Notes: generated from the sequence alone by a model not told the origin. A DNA stretch of 49,712 nucleotides from Leisingera aquaemixtae (GCF_001458395.1 NZ_CYSR01000029.1:1-49712); one strand, 5' to 3'. Positions 25,570-34,651 are shown, numbered from the stretch's first letter. Made by a program: numbers and translations.

Positions 25570-27795
25570 ATGAACCTTTCTCTCTCCCGATTCTTTGAAA
25601 GCACCCCGGCGACCAATCTCGACACCTGCGACCGTGAGCCGGTTCACATGATCGGTATGATCCAGAAGGGCACCGGCCTGCTGGTGCTGGATCCTGCCGA
25701 TGGCCGCATCGTCGGCGTGTCGGAGAACCTGCATGAAATCCTGGGCAAGCCAGCTGACGCGTTGCTTGGCGCGGGTATCGGGGTTCTGTCGGAGGATATT
25801 GCCGAGCAGCTGGCCGAACTGGCGGACAGCCCGCATATTTCTCACGAAATCCTCGACGCGCAGTTCGAGGCGGACGGCGCAATTTACGATGTCGTCACCC
25901 ACGCCCACGCGGGCCGCCGGTTTGTCGAATTCATCCGCAACGAAGCGCCGTCGGCGTCCCTGGTGCGCAAACGGATGCGGCGCTGCGGGTCGGCCTGTTC
26001 GCAGATCATGGGCGCGTTGACCTTCGAGGAGGCGATGCAGGTCGCCGCCAATGCGGTGCGCGATCTGACGGGCATGTCCCGGGTCAAGATCTACCGGTTC
26101 CTGCCCGACTGGTCAGGCGCGACAATTGCTGAATCGCGGGACGACCGGATGGTGCCGATGCTGGGAATGCATTTCCCCGATACCGATATCCCCAAGCAGG
26201 TCCGGGAACTGATGATCATTGTGCCCTACCGCTTCGTGGGGTCGGTGCAGGACGAAAACGTGCCGATCCGCGCGCTGGCCGGTCAGGCTGGCGAGCTGGA
26301 TATGACATGGTCGATGGGGCGCGCGGTCTCCGTGATGCACACCGCCTATCTGCGCAACATCGGGGCGTCCTCGTCGTTTTCCTGCAGCCTGATGGACAAG
26401 GGAAAGCTGTGGGGCCTGATTGCCTGCCACCACGTCGAGGAAGCGATTGTGCCCTCGGACAGCTGGGCGCTGGCGCAGGAAATCGGCACCGCGCTGATGC
26501 TGCGCTACGATCAGGCGCAACGCACGGAAACCGCGGACATGATCTCGCATCTGCGGCGGATCGAGAGCAACTTTGCGGCCGAACTGCGCCAGACCGGCGA
26601 CGTCGAGGACGTGATCAAAACGCTTGTCCCGGTGCTGCAGAAATTCCTGCGCGCCGACGGGTTCGCCTTTCAGTACGGGCTTAACCTTCACACATCGGGT
26701 GAAACGCCGCCGCCGGAGTTCATCCGCGATCTGATCCGGTGGACCAAGGACAACCTGACCGGCGAAGATCAGTTTCAGACGATCTCGCTGCAGTCCATCT
26801 ATCCGGACTCGGTGCCCTATAAGGACGTCGCCTGCGGGGTGCTGGTGCAGCCGATTGTCGTGCACCGGGTCTGCCAGCTGATATGGTTCCGCGGGCCGAT
26901 CACGCAAAAGGTGGCCTGGGCCGGGCGCCCGGATGCCAAGATGGTGGCAGACGAAAAGACGGGTGTCACCCTGGGGCCGCGGACGTCGTTCGACAAATGG
27001 GTCAATGAACACAACGACCAAAGCCTGCCCTGGGAGGAGGCTGAGCTGCAGGCCGCGCGCGAGATCTTCCAGGAGTTTCTGGACATTATCTCCTCGCAGC
27101 TTCTGCTGAAGGAGGAGAATTCCTCGCTGCGCCGCTTTGCGCATATGGCGGCGCATGACCTGAAGGCGCCGCTGCGGGGCATTAGCTCGGCGCTGCAGTG
27201 GATGGAAGAGGATGAGGCCGACCCCGCAAGCGTCGAAGAGCACCGCCACCTGGCGGCGCAGCAGGCGAAGAAGCTGCAGCGCCTGACCGAAAGCCTGCTG
27301 GAACTGGCCGTCCTGCAGGAGCAGAAGGCGAAGATGGAGAATGCCGACCTTGGCCAGCTGGCGCAGCAGGCGGTTGAGCTGCTGGGGCATGACATCGCGG
27401 CGGCCGGCGCCGACGTGCAGATAGGCGGCCTGCCGTCCTGCGTCGCGGCGCCTGACCTGCTGATCCGGGTGTTCCTGAACCTGATCGGAAACGCGCTCAA
27501 ATACGGCCGCTCTGCGGACCGGGCGCTTCGGATTGCGGTCACCTCCGAGGAGGACGGCAGCTGGCACCGCATCGTGATCGAGGACAACGGCCCCGGCATC
27601 CCGCCGCAATTTGCGGAGCAGATTTTCGAGCCGTCGCAGCGGCTGGTGACAGATGACAAGGCCGAAGGAAGCGGGTTCGGCCTGTCGATCTGCGCCGAGA
27701 TCGCCAAGCTGCACTATGGCCGCATCTTTGCCGACAAGACGTTTGAAGCCGGCGCACGGTTTGTTCTGGAACTGCCGAAAGCCCAGCCGCAATGA
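25570..27795 (+). CDS. bphP: Bacteriophytochrome histidine kinase
   Basis: A 741-residue red/far-red photoreceptor kinase with order PAS (about 20-125), GAF (140-310), PHY (325-505), HisKA (520-585) and HATPase_c (620-738). The biliverdin-attachment Cys is C20 (DTCDREPVH). In the GAF domain, D206 sits in FPDTDIP (canonical PASDIP) and H257 with Y260 in MHTAYLRN, all key chromophore contacts. The PHY tongue motif PRTSFDKW is at 470-477. The phosphoacceptor is H529 (AAHDLKAPLR), followed by NLIGNALKYG, EDNGPGIP and GSGFGLS boxes. The usual IQPHG after the Cys reads IQKGTG. No signal peptide or receiver domain is present and no response regulator gene is adjacent. The stop overlaps bphO by four bases. 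Confidence 0.95.
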   Translation: MNLSLSRFFESTPATNLDTCDREPVHMIGMIQKGTGLLVLDPADGRIVGVSENLHEILGKPADALLGAGIGVLSEDIAEQLAELADSPHISHEILDAQFEADGAIYDVVTHAHAGRRFVEFIRNEAPSASLVRKRMRRCGSACSQIMGALTFEEAMQVAANAVRDLTGMSRVKIYRFLPDWSGATIAESRDDRMVPMLGMHFPDTDIPKQVRELMIIVPYRFVGSVQDENVPIRALAGQAGELDMTWSMGRAVSVMHTAYLRNIGASSSFSCSLMDKGKLWGLIACHHVEEAIVPSDSWALAQEIGTALMLRYDQAQRTETADMISHLRRIESNFAAELRQTGDVEDVIKTLVPVLQKFLRADGFAFQYGLNLHTSGETPPPEFIRDLIRWTKDNLTGEDQFQTISLQSIYPDSVPYKDVACGVLVQPIVVHRVCQLIWFRGPITQKVAWAGRPDAKMVADEKTGVTLGPRTSFDKWVNEHNDQSLPWEEAELQAAREIFQEFLDIISSQLLLKEENSSLRRFAHMAAHDLKAPLRGISSALQWMEEDEADPASVEEHRHLAAQQAKKLQRLTESLLELAVLQEQKAKMENADLGQLAQQAVELLGHDIAAAGADVQIGGLPSCVAAPDLLIRVFLNLIGNALKYGRSADRALRIAVTSEEDGSWHRIVIEDNGPGIPPQFAEQIFEPSQRLVTDDKAEGSGFGLSICAEIAKLHYGRIFADKTFEAGARFVLELPKAQPQ

Positions 27796-28433
27796 CGCGC
27801 CCGCAGGACGCCGCCCGGCGGCCCGCACGCCTGTGGCTGCGCGAGGCCACGCACCGGCTGCATCTGGACCTGCATGAGCATCCGCTTTACCGGCGCCTGA
27901 CGGAGCCGGACCTGACCTATCAGGAACTGAGGGCAACCGCGGCAGTGACATATGCCGCGGCCTCGGCGGTGGAGGCGGACCGTGCCAGGCGGCAACTCTG
28001 GCCGGAAATTTCCTTGTCGGACCACCTGACGGCGCTGGAACGCGATCTGGGCGAGGAGCCGTGCCCGGCGCCGCAGCCCGGGCAGGCGTATCTGAACTCA
28101 GACGCGGGCCTTCTTGGCGCGCTCTACGTCATCCACGGGTCCGCCTTCGGGGCTGCCTCGCTTGCCAAGACGATCTGGCGCGCCGTGCCTTCTGCCCCCC
28201 GGTCCTTTGTCGTGCCGCGCGACACCGGGGCCTGGCGGTCCCTGTGCCAGCTGCTGGATGCGGTCCCGGAGGCCGATCTGGCGGAGCTTGCCGAGGGCGC
28301 ACAGGAAGTGTTCCGCACTTACAAACGGCTGGCCGACCTGCAATTGGCGGGGCTGCAGGCCTCCCTCCCCCCCGATGCCGCCAGGAGTATTCCGCCCGCG
28401 CGCGGTTCCGCCTGGCAAGCAGCCTCCCGCTAA
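27792..28433 (+). CDS. bphO: Heme oxygenase (biliverdin-forming) paired with phytochrome
   Basis: A 213-residue BphO-type heme oxygenase. The N-terminal WLREATHRLHLDLHEHP contains the proximal-histidine region (ATHxxH), and LLGALYVIHGSAFGAASL matches the distal-helix glycine segment, normally LGxLYVLEGSxLGG. It opens heme to biliverdin, CO and iron, giving the chromophore for the adjacent phytochrome. The ATGA overlap with bphP couples their translation. VIHGSAFGA differs from the family consensus, so the protein is a divergent member, but the genetic pairing makes the role secure. A 7-bp GC hairpin sits just after the stop. Confidence 0.88.
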   Translation: MTRPQDAARRPARLWLREATHRLHLDLHEHPLYRRLTEPDLTYQELRATAAVTYAAASAVEADRARRQLWPEISLSDHLTALERDLGEEPCPAPQPGQAYLNSDAGLLGALYVIHGSAFGAASLAKTIWRAVPSAPRSFVVPRDTGAWRSLCQLLDAVPEADLAELAEGAQEVFRTYKRLADLQLAGLQASLPPDAARSIPPARGSAWQAASR

Positions 28434-28434
28434 G

Positions 28435-28452
28435 GGCCCGCTCCGGCGGGCC
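28435..28452. terminator. Hairpin between bphO and chemoreceptor gene (convergent)
   Basis: GGCCCGC (28435-28441) and GCGGGCC (28446-28452) pair around TCCG directly after the bphO stop. The 39-bp gap to the convergent chemoreceptor end has no T-run, so it is a weak candidate. Confidence 0.4.
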
Positions 28453-28472
28453 GGGCAAGGCGGCCCTCAGGA

Positions 28473-30716
28473 TCAGGCGCTGAGCCGCTGCGGGACAGCG
28501 TGGAGGGGTGCAGGGCCCCTGCCGCCCAGATCGAAGCTGCCGACGATTTCTGTCAGGCTGTGCGATTCATTCTGCAACAGCTGGCTGGCCGCCGCAGCTT
28601 CCTCCGACATGGCCGCGTTCTGCTGGGTCATGCTGTCGAGCTGGTGCATGGCGCCATCAATCTTCTCCAGCCCGCGGGACTGGGCGCGCACACCGTCAGC
28701 AATGTCGGTGACCAGGCCGGACACAGCCGACACCTGCTCAATGATGCTGGTCAGCGCATCCCCGGCGCGGCCGACCATCGAGACCCCGTTGGCCACGTGT
28801 TCTTCGCTGGCGCTGGTCAGGCCCTTGATCTGCCCGGCCGCATTGGAGGCCCGCTGCGCCAGGGCGCGCACTTCTGAGGCAACCACGGCAAAGCCAGCGC
28901 CTGCGGGGCCGGCCCGTGCGGCCTCTACCCCAGCGTTCAGCGCCAGCAGGTTGGTCTGAAAGGCGATGTCGTCGATCATATTGATAATCTTGGAAATTTC
29001 CGACGAGGCTTCCTGAATCTGGTCCATCGCCTCCACCGCGGAGGTCACAACCCCGGTGCTTTGCTCCGCTTCGCTGCGGGCGCCGCGCATGGTCTCGTCC
29101 ATCTTGCCCGCCTGCTCCGCGGTGGAGCGGATGCCGTCCGTCAGCTCGCGGATGGCGCCTGCGGTTTCTTCCAGCGTCGCCGCCTGGCTTTCGGTCCGGT
29201 GCGCCATTTCGGTGGCGGCGCTGCGCTGCTCCTCCGAGAAGCGCCCGACATTCTCTGCGGCGCCGACGACCTGGGCCATCGAACTGCGCAGTTTCTCAAG
29301 GCTGCGGTTGAAATTCTCCCGCAGCGCTTCGTACTGGCCTGCAAACGGGGCCTGGATGTCGCAGGCCAGGTTGCCGCGCTGCAGTTCAGAAAGCGCCGCG
29401 CTCATGCTGTCGACCACCGCCGCGGTATGGCGCGCCGCCTCCACCTCCCGCGCTGCAGCCGCGTCGGCGTCCTTCAGCTTGCCGCGGAAACTGTCGAGGC
29501 TTCGGGCCAGGTCGCCCAGTTCGTCGCCGCGGTCGCGGCCGTCGATTGCGGTACCGTAGTTGCTGTCCGCCAGCGCATTGGTGGCTTCGCGCAGGGCGTG
29601 GATCGGCCGGGTGACGCTACGCGCCGCCAGCCAGGACACGCCGACCGCCGCCAGCAGCGCCGCGCCGATTAGGGCGGCTGCGGTCAGACGGATCCGCTCA
29701 ACCACGGCAAACGCGGTATGTTCATCCGTTTCCAGCACCAGGGACCAGTCAAATCCCGGCAGGTCCAGCGGCATCACCAGGGCAATGGCCCGTTCGCCGA
29801 GCGAGGAGGCCACAGCCTCGAACTGGCCGGCCTCGCGGGCCTTGGCGGCCAGGATCTGCGGTGTGTCCGGCAGGGCCGTGAGCACCGGGAACAGCCCTTC
29901 AGCCGACGACGGGCTGCGGGCCAGGCCATCGCTGCTGACCACAAAAATGTTCTGATGGGTGCCGCCCGACAGGTTGCTGGTCAGCGCGCTGACGACGCCC
30001 GCTGTGCCCAGCCGCACCGCGATCACCCCGGCCACCTCCTGGCGTTTGGAGAACACCGGGGCGGCCATGAAGGCGGCGACGCCATCGGCGCTGTGGCTGT
30101 AGGCGGCAAAATCCGCGGCCACCACGGTGCCGGCCTCGGCCTGCAGGGCGGCCTGAAATACCTGCGCCAGCCCGCCGCTGGAACCGGGCTGAATATCGGT
30201 CAGGAAATCGCCCTGCTTTTTCACGGAATACACCACCTGCCCCTTGGCGCTGATAAGGTAGAGGTCCTGATAGCCGTTCAGGTGCAGGCTTTGCAGAAAG
30301 GTGGGGTGATAGGTGACATGCGACTGGTTGTAATAGCTGCCGTCGCCTGCGTCGGTCAGCTCCTCCCGCTGGTCGGCGGGATGCGGATTTGCGTCTGCAT
30401 AGGTCTGTTTCAGATAGGCGACGGGGTCGGCTTCCTCGACCATGCCGATCACCCGCTCGAAATTGCCGATCGCCCGGAACACCGCCGGCTGGCCCGCCAG
30501 GCTTGATACATCGGAGCGCGCCGCCTTGATCAGGAACTCCAGCGCCTGGGCGCCTGACTTGGCTTCGATTTTCTGCGCGGCAAAGGCGTTGTCCCGGATG
30601 CTGCGTTCCGCCATCGAATAGACCAGCAGCGACACGGTGACGAGAAACGCGCCTGTCAGCGCCACCATAATCATCGGCAGTTTCAGTTTCAGCGGCAGTT
30701 TCGTGGTCCGGGGCAT
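28473..30716 (-). CDS. Methyl-accepting chemotaxis protein with large periplasmic (dCache-like) sensor
   Basis: A 747-residue chemoreceptor: a transmembrane helix at about residues 14-35 ([21 protein letters not shown]), a periplasmic sensor of around 290 residues with dCache-like stretches ([47 protein letters not shown]), a second helix ([21 protein letters not shown]), HAMP and the signalling hairpin. The tip reads [22 protein letters not shown], with [16 protein letters not shown] after it. The start was set to [10 protein letters not shown] because AGGAG precedes it by ten bases; the longer open frame lacks a site. It senses an unknown small ligand and signals to CheA/CheW, which are not in the window. 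No CheR-tethering pentapeptide is seen at the C-terminus. Confidence 0.92.
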   Translation of the reverse strand: MPRTTKLPLKLKLPMIMVALTGAFLVTVSLLVYSMAERSIRDNAFAAQKIEAKSGAQALEFLIKAARSDVSSLAGQPAVFRAIGNFERVIGMVEEADPVAYLKQTYADANPHPADQREELTDAGDGSYYNQSHVTYHPTFLQSLHLNGYQDLYLISAKGQVVYSVKKQGDFLTDIQPGSSGGLAQVFQAALQAEAGTVVAADFAAYSHSADGVAAFMAAPVFSKRQEVAGVIAVRLGTAGVVSALTSNLSGGTHQNIFVVSSDGLARSPSSAEGLFPVLTALPDTPQILAAKAREAGQFEAVASSLGERAIALVMPLDLPGFDWSLVLETDEHTAFAVVERIRLTAAALIGAALLAAVGVSWLAARSVTRPIHALREATNALADSNYGTAIDGRDRGDELGDLARSLDSFRGKLKDADAAAAREVEAARHTAAVVDSMSAALSELQRGNLACDIQAPFAGQYEALRENFNRSLEKLRSSMAQVVGAAENVGRFSEEQRSAATEMAHRTESQAATLEETAGAIRELTDGIRSTAEQAGKMDETMRGARSEAEQSTGVVTSAVEAMDQIQEASSEISKIINMIDDIAFQTNLLALNAGVEAARAGPAGAGFAVVASEVRALAQRASNAAGQIKGLTSASEEHVANGVSMVGRAGDALTSIIEQVSAVSGLVTDIADGVRAQSRGLEKIDGAMHQLDSMTQQNAAMSEEAAAASQLLQNESHSLTEIVGSFDLGGRGPAPLHAVPQRLSA

Positions 30717-31093
30717 TGGCGAAAATCTCCTGCAATCGGCGGCACGCCCCGGTTTGCGAGGGGCGCATACAGAAGTGTTAATCGGCAAAGTCCTGAAAAA
30801 GTGTGTACCGCAAGGGCACCGCAAATGAAGTTTTCCGGAATTCATGGAATTTTATGCCGCAAATTTGAAGTGCGGCAAAACGCGCAGAAAAGCAGAGGAT
30901 CCGCTTTGTTATTACCAGCATTCCGCCTGTATCTTTTCTGAACGACCGGTTTTCTGTGACGCAAACCGGCCAGTCCTGTCATATTCAGATTTGATGATCT
31001 TGCAGGCGCGGCCCTGCGCCGGCGGGCGCGGCGGGCGGTTTGCCGGGGGCGGATAGAACCGGGTCCGGTGCAAGCCTGCCTGCCGTTTCGGGT
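30717..31093. other. Intergenic spacer between two chemoreceptor genes
   Basis: This 377-bp, AT-richer stretch lies between two minus-strand chemoreceptor genes and should hold the promoter of the downstream one. A dyad TGCCGCA (30855-30861) / TGCGGCA (30871-30877) with a 9-nt loop, bordered by TTTTA and AAAA, sits 140 bp upstream of that start. The small plus-strand open frame here has no ribosome site or family resemblance, so I do not call it a gene. Confidence 0.5.
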
Positions 31094-32890
31094 TTAAAAA
31101 TCCTGCCAGAGATTACGGGCGGCCGCTGCTGCCGCCGCGGGAGCCGGGCTGGCCTCGATCTGCCAGGTGTCCTCCCCATGCGCCGTTGGCGGCGGCGGGG
31201 CTGCCGGTGCCGCGGCAGGGGCCGCCTGGCCGTCTGCGGCCTGGAAGCCCGCCACCAGTTCTGCCAGCTTGGCGGCATCGGAGTTCAGCATGTGGCCGGC
31301 CGCGGTGGCCTGTTCCACCATCGCGGCATTCTGCTGGGTCACCTGATCAAGCTGGGTGACGCCGGCGTTGATCTCACTCAGCCCGGTCGATTGTTCCGCC
31401 GCGCCCTGGGCAATGCCGGAGACCAGCTGGGAAATCTGGGTCACCCGCTCGACAATGCTTTGCAGCGCGCCGCCGGCCTTGCCGACCAGATCGACCCCCT
31501 GCTGCACATGGCTGGAGCTGTCGCCGATCAATGTCTTGATCTCAGTGGCGGCATCGGCAGAGCGCTGTGCCAGCGCCCGCACTTCGGCGGCGACCACGGC
31601 AAAGCCCTTGCCCGCCTCGCCTGCGCGCGCCGCCTCGACGCCAGCGTTGAGCGCCAGCAGGCTGGTCTGAAAGGCGATGTCGTCGATCACGCCGAGGATC
31701 TTGGAAATCCGGTTTGAGCTCTGTTCGATTTCTGCCATTGCGGCCACGGCGTCCTGCACAACCTCGTGGTTGCCCTCGGCTTCGGTGCGGGCCTCTTCCA
31801 TCGTGGCCTCGACACTGCGGGCGCCTTCGGCGGCGGATTTGACCGATGCCGTCAGCTGATCCAGCGCCGCGGCGGTCTGCTCCAGCGTCGCAGCCTGGCT
31901 TTCGGTGCGGTGCGACAGGTCGTCGGAGGCCTGGCTGATTTCAGCGGCGCCGCTGCGGATGCTTCTGGACGCTTCGACAACCTGGGCCACGGTGGAGCTC
32001 AGCGTGCTGGCGGTCAGGTTGAAGTCCTTGCGCAGCCCGTCATGCTCTGCCGGGAAGGAGTCCGTGATCTGATAGCTGAAATCCCCCCTGGACAGGCGGG
32101 ACAGCCCGGTGCGCAGGGCATCGACCACTTCCTGCTGCTGCGCCTGCTGCACCTGCGCCCCGTTGCGGTCCTCTTGTGCAGAGCGGGCGGCCTTCAGGCT
32201 CTCTTGCATCTCCGCGATGGCGCGCCCGATGGCGCCGATCTCGTCCTTGCGGCCTGTCTGCCCGATGTCCCGGTCCAGATCGCCCGCGTTGACGGCTTGG
32301 AGGCCCGCGCCGATCTGCCGGAGAGAAAGGATGGCCGAGCGCGCCGCAACGGCGAGCGCAGCCAGCAGGACCGCGCCTGCGAGTGTCAGAGCGGCGAGGA
32401 TCTGATGCGCAAGGTCTGCAGAGGCCGTCAGCGGGCCGGTGATGGTCTGCCGGAGTTCGATAACAACGGGCGCACTGCCACCCTCTGCCGCGATCCGGCC
32501 GGCCGCCGCGGCCCGCACCAAGGTTTTCCCGTCCCGCGCCTCGGTGCGGACGTAGGAACCGCCGTGATTGCTGCTCAGGTAATCCCGGGCTGCCTGCATG
32601 AACTCATCCGTGTTCGGGCCGGAACTGGCGCTGTAGACGAACAAGGCGCCCGGATCGCCGCCGGTTACGGCGCCTGAGGCGATTGCGCCCCCGCTGCCAA
32701 TACGGGGGCTATTTTCCAAAAGCGGTTTGATCTGGTCGAGCGCTTGGACCGCAGCCGTTGATGCGGCCGCAACAGCGTTGCGTTCGACCGCCCGCGGAAT
32801 AACCAGCCAGCCGGCCGCGAGGCACAGCGTCAGAACCGCAGCGACCGGGATGGTCAGCCTGAACAGGAGGGACTTGGAACCGGTACCCAT
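31094..32890 (-). CDS. Methyl-accepting chemotaxis protein with C-terminal CheR-type pentapeptide
   Basis: A 598-residue chemoreceptor. Transmembrane helix 1 (SLLFRLTIPVAAVLTLCLAAGWLVIP) is followed by a shorter periplasmic region of about 130 residues, helix 2 (LAHQILAALTLAGAVLLAALAVAA), a HAMP domain (LRQIGAGLQAVNAGDLDRDIG) and the signalling domain with tip [22 protein letters not shown]. After a long Ala/Pro-rich linker it ends in LWQDF, which fits the aromatic-x-x-aromatic pentapeptide used to tether CheR or CheB in other bacteria. The start at ATG 32890 has GGAG seven bases upstream. The ligand is unknown. It and the neighbouring receptor are paralogues, close at the signalling tip but unlike in sensor domain. 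Confidence 0.92.
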   Translation of the reverse strand: MGTGSKSLLFRLTIPVAAVLTLCLAAGWLVIPRAVERNAVAAASTAAVQALDQIKPLLENSPRIGSGGAIASGAVTGGDPGALFVYSASSGPNTDEFMQAARDYLSSNHGGSYVRTEARDGKTLVRAAAAGRIAAEGGSAPVVIELRQTITGPLTASADLAHQILAALTLAGAVLLAALAVAARSAILSLRQIGAGLQAVNAGDLDRDIGQTGRKDEIGAIGRAIAEMQESLKAARSAQEDRNGAQVQQAQQQEVVDALRTGLSRLSRGDFSYQITDSFPAEHDGLRKDFNLTASTLSSTVAQVVEASRSIRSGAAEISQASDDLSHRTESQAATLEQTAAALDQLTASVKSAAEGARSVEATMEEARTEAEGNHEVVQDAVAAMAEIEQSSNRISKILGVIDDIAFQTSLLALNAGVEAARAGEAGKGFAVVAAEVRALAQRSADAATEIKTLIGDSSSHVQQGVDLVGKAGGALQSIVERVTQISQLVSGIAQGAAEQSTGLSEINAGVTQLDQVTQQNAAMVEQATAAGHMLNSDAAKLAELVAGFQAADGQAAPAAAPAAPPPPTAHGEDTWQIEASPAPAAAAAAARNLWQDF

Positions 32891-33209
32891 AAAACACTCC
32901 GCAACAACCGCTAACCACTGTTTGCGCCGCACAGGACCGGCACCCGGCCCGCGCCGGAAAGCCGGGCACCTGCCCGTTGACGGGACAAGTGTTCCGCGGA
33001 TGCCCTAAGGATCCGGTAACAAAGACCGGACCGGGGTGCCGGATCGCGTTAAAAGAGCGAAAAATCCGCCCGCACAAGCAAAAGCTTACGTCAATTGGGT
33101 GCCCGGCCGCCTCTTGCGTCGGCTCCGGCAGACGGCGCGGCGGGGCACAGTTGCGGGGAAATTGACGAAACAGGTTGTCAAATCCGCCGCGCCGGACAAA
33201 AACTCGGCC
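32891..33209. promoter_or_regulatory. Divergent spacer between chemoreceptor and Lrp genes, with TTGAC-N10-GTCAA dyad
   Basis: This 319-bp divergent spacer contains no gene. The dyad TTGAC (33162-33166) / GTCAA (33177-33181) lies 28 bp before the Lrp start and could be its operator or its -35 region (TTGACG). An open frame runs into the Lrp gene from 33036, but its first 58 codons look unlike any Lrp protein. Confidence 0.4.
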
Positions 33210-33659
33210 ATGGATGACAAAGACCACGACATTCTGCGGCTGATCCAGTCCAACGCGCAGCTGACCGCTGAGGCCATCAGCCATGAGGTTGGCCTGTCCG
33301 CGCCCGCGGTGCAGAAACGGCTGAAGAAGCTGCGCGACACCGGGGTGATCGAAAGGGAAATCGCCATCCTCTCCCCGGCGCGGCTGGGACGGGAGATGAC
33401 CGTGATCGTGCAGGTGGTGCTGGAGCGGGAAAGCCGGATGCACCTGGATGCCTTCAAACGCAAGATGCGCAAGGCGCCGCAGGTGCAGCAGTGCTATTAC
33501 ACCACCGGCGAAGCGGACTTTATCCTGATGGTCATCGTCAGGGACATCAAGGAATACGAGGCCTTCACGCAGGAGTATTTCTTTGATGAATCCAATGTCA
33601 GCCGCTTCACCTCTTCGGTGGTGATGGACCGGGTCAAGGTCTCGCTGGACATCATCTGA
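33210..33659 (+). CDS. Lrp/AsnC-family transcriptional regulator
   Basis: A 149-residue regulator of standard Lrp length. The HTH is at residues 1-55 (DDKDHDILRLIQSNAQLTAEAISHEVGLSAPAVQKRLKKLRDTGVI), and the C-terminal ligand-binding RAM/AsnC domain follows (EMTVIVQVVLERESR to VVMDRVKVSLDII). YYTTGEADFILMVIVRDIKEYEAF is the usual ligand-site stretch; ligands in the family are amino acids. The ATG at 33210 was chosen because the protein then starts exactly at the HTH. It ends 15 bp from the convergent LysR gene. Its target is unclear; an adjacent chemoreceptor or the TRAP operon are possible. Confidence 0.9.
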   Translation: MDDKDHDILRLIQSNAQLTAEAISHEVGLSAPAVQKRLKKLRDTGVIEREIAILSPARLGREMTVIVQVVLERESRMHLDAFKRKMRKAPQVQQCYYTTGEADFILMVIVRDIKEYEAFTQEYFFDESNVSRFTSSVVMDRVKVSLDII

Positions 33660-33674
33660 CCCGGCGCCTTTGCG

Positions 33675-34610
33675 TCAGCTGCCGGGGGCCGGGGCTGCGT
33701 GGGCTGCAACCAAAGTGCCGAGGAACAGCTTGGTGATCCGGGTCATCGCCGGGCGCTTGCGGGTAACGGCGGCGAACTGGCTGCGGTAGAAGATTTGCTC
33801 CGGCAGCACCTTGCGCATCATGCCGGCACGGACAAATTCATCTGCCAGATGGTCGGGCAGAAACCCCAGGTAGCTGCCAGACATGACGAGGATCGCCAGC
33901 GCCTGTTCGTTCTGCACCTTGGCGGCGCGGCGGAACCCGAGGGTCTGGCCGACATGCAGGTTGGGGGAGTTCACCCGGATGCCGGCGTAATTCGCCGCCT
34001 GCACATCCGCAAGGCTGAGGCTGGCGTGGTCGCAATCCATGAACGGATGGCCCTTGCCGCAGTACAGGAACATGTTTTCGCCATAGAGCGGCGCGTAGTC
34101 CAGGCTGGGGGACGGGCGGTGCAGCGCCAGGATGCCGACATCGATCCCGCCGCCGATCACATTGGTTTCAATCACGTTGGGCGGCTCCAGCGACAGGTCG
34201 ATCTCAACTGCGGGCGCGGTCTTGTTGAAGGCGCGGATGGCACCGGAGACATAGGCCTCCGGGTTGGAGGCGCATTGATCGAACAGCGCGATGCGCAGGG
34301 TGCCGGCCAGCTGCTGCTTGATTTCGTTCACTTCGGCCCGGAAACCGGAGACCGAGGCCAGCAGACCCTCCGCCGACTTCAGAACCTTGCTGCCTTCATC
34401 GGTCAGCGAAAACCCGGCCGGGCCGCGGTTGCACAGTTTCAGATCCAGCCGCAGCTCCAGATCCGCGATGTATTTTGAAATTGTGGATTTGCCGATGTTC
34501 AGTTCGGTTTCCGCCGCCGCCAGACCGCCGCTTTCGGCCACCGCCTTGAACACCCTCAGCAATTTGAGATCGGCATCGGCAACATGTTTGAGGTGGGATT
34601 TGCGGCTCAT
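33675..34610 (-). CDS. LysR-family regulator of the second TRAP operon
   Basis: A 311-residue LysR-type regulator. HTH at residues 10-70 (ADADLKLLRVFKAVAESGGLAAAETELNIGKSTISKYIADLELRL), effector domain from about 95 with TLRIALFDQCASNPEAYVSGAIRAF and GGGIDVGILALHRPSPSLDYAPLYGENMFLYCGKGHPFMD. The recognition helix (NIGKSTISKYIADLE) differs from the more usual SQSAVSxQIxxLE. It is divergent from dctPQM by 168 bp, and an AAACTTT dyad lies near its start, so it most likely regulates that operon. The ligand is probably the imported organic acid (inference). Confidence 0.9.
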   Translation of the reverse strand: MSRKSHLKHVADADLKLLRVFKAVAESGGLAAAETELNIGKSTISKYIADLELRLDLKLCNRGPAGFSLTDEGSKVLKSAEGLLASVSGFRAEVNEIKQQLAGTLRIALFDQCASNPEAYVSGAIRAFNKTAPAVEIDLSLEPPNVIETNVIGGGIDVGILALHRPSPSLDYAPLYGENMFLYCGKGHPFMDCDHASLSLADVQAANYAGIRVNSPNLHVGQTLGFRRAAKVQNEQALAILVMSGSYLGFLPDHLADEFVRAGMMRKVLPEQIFYRSQFAAVTRKRPAMTRITKLFLGTLVAAHAAPAPGS

Positions 34611-34630
34611 CCGGTTGTTCGTGATTTGTG

Positions 34631-34651
34631 AAACTTTGCGCTCAAAAGTTT
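34631..34651. promoter_or_regulatory. Inverted repeat in the lysR-dctP spacer (candidate LysR operator)
   Basis: AAACTTT (34631-34637) and AAAGTTT (34645-34651) form a perfect 7-bp dyad with a 7-bp spacer, 20 bp upstream of the LysR start. It lies in the 168-bp divergent spacer and contains a T-N11-A pair, as expected for LysR binding. Confidence 0.5.

Noticed and set aside
30844-31056. 70-codon plus-strand frame in the spacer between chemoreceptors
   Set aside because: No ribosome site, no resemblance to a protein family, and it overlaps the likely regulatory spacer.
28957-31690. Shared DNA between the two chemoreceptor genes as a mobile or recombination repeat
   Set aside because: The similarity is limited to codons of the conserved signalling tip and is explained by paralogy.
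33036-33209. Longer N-terminus for the Lrp regulator
   Set aside because: The extra 58 residues are Arg-rich and unlike Lrp proteins; the HTH begins exactly at the ATG at 33210.
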